Position numbers and translations under genes: made by a program. Below, piece by piece: positions 23,741 through 23,776 of a stretch of DNA of 23,776 bases. The notes below the pieces were generated by a model. That model was given only the letters and a program-made list of their open reading frames with translations. It was not told the origin of the DNA and made no database searches. Numbering within the stretch: position 1 is the first letter of the stretch; each line of letters opens with the position of its first letter. This DNA is from an uncultured Kiritimatiellota bacterium (GTDB lineage: Bacteria; Verrucomicrobiota; Kiritimatiellia; RFP12; UBA1067): the NCBI GenBank assembly GCA_934643865.1, contig CAKUCX010000054.1:1-23776 (forward strand), in the 5' to 3' direction.

Positions 23741-23776
23741 CCAACGCAAACGCCATCGGAAACGCCCGCGTGTACG
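23726..23776. repeat. 51-bp direct repeat, copy 2, reaching the window edge
   Basis: Second copy of the 51-bp repeat, ending on the last base of the window, so an array may continue to the right. Confidence 0.9.

Noticed and set aside
23505..23756. Small minus-strand ORF at the right edge (MAFALARRAG...)
   Set aside because: It is composed almost entirely of the GC-rich repeats and has no ribosome site; its start recurs in the other repeat copy.
1..23776. tRNA, rRNA, insertion sequence or prophage genes
   Set aside because: No cloverleaf, transposase motif or phage gene was seen in any gap or frame; repeats are the only mobile-like features.

Overview
The window is GC-rich bacterial DNA with eight intact protein genes, two gene remnants and several short repeats. 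It most resembles a PVC-superphylum bacterium of the Kiritimatiellota/Verrucomicrobiota kind, probably from a gut or other animal-associated setting. The grounds are large secreted multi-domain proteins with autotransporter-associated strand repeats, a GntR-LacI hybrid regulator, a chlamydial-Pmp-like beta-helix protein and a verrucomicrobial-looking DnaE. This placement is inference; there is no rRNA or tRNA in the window.

Layout. 1-805: a 20-bp tandem repeat, a degenerate stretch, and the remains of an internally deleted gene (348-682), followed by a promoter with an extended -10. 806-4018 (+): secreted C10 (streptopain-type) cysteine protease. 4015-7929 (-): DNA polymerase III alpha, tail-to-tail with the protease. 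7939-8679 (-): secreted SGNH hydrolase just upstream of dnaE. 8803-11001 (-): secreted M64 (IgA-protease-type) metallopeptidase, preceded by a possible 13-codon leader ORF. 11188-17760 (-): a 2190-residue surface protein with LamG-like, PA14 (two) and L-type-lectin domains embedded in strand repeats. 17761-18184: its promoter, plus a frameshifted remnant of a glycoside-hydrolase-like tail. 18185-20977 (-): a tightly overlapped three-gene operon (GntR/LacI regulator, riboflavin-kinase-like small protein, sugar-porter MFS transporter). 20978-21465: promoter and two repeat families. 21466-23442 (-): secreted beta-helix protein with FxxN/GGA repeats like chlamydial Pmps. 23443-23776: promoter and GC-rich direct and inverted repeats.

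Most striking observation: the giant lectin-like surface protein has a promoter with a perfect TTGACA -35 and a TATACT -10 separated by 19 bp, and 12 of those 19 bp are one uninterrupted G run on the coding strand. This is the architecture of slipped-strand phase-variable promoters such as neisserial porA. It suggests ON/OFF or graded expression of a 2190-residue carbohydrate-binding adhesin.

Taken together the window looks like a host- or glycan-facing surface module: two proteases, an esterase-like enzyme, a phase-variable lectin adhesin, a Pmp-like protein and sugar uptake under a sugar-responsive regulator. Housekeeping dnaE sits in the middle. Several exported proteins end in a similar short hydrophobic-plus-Arg tail, which may be a sorting or terminal-strand signal.
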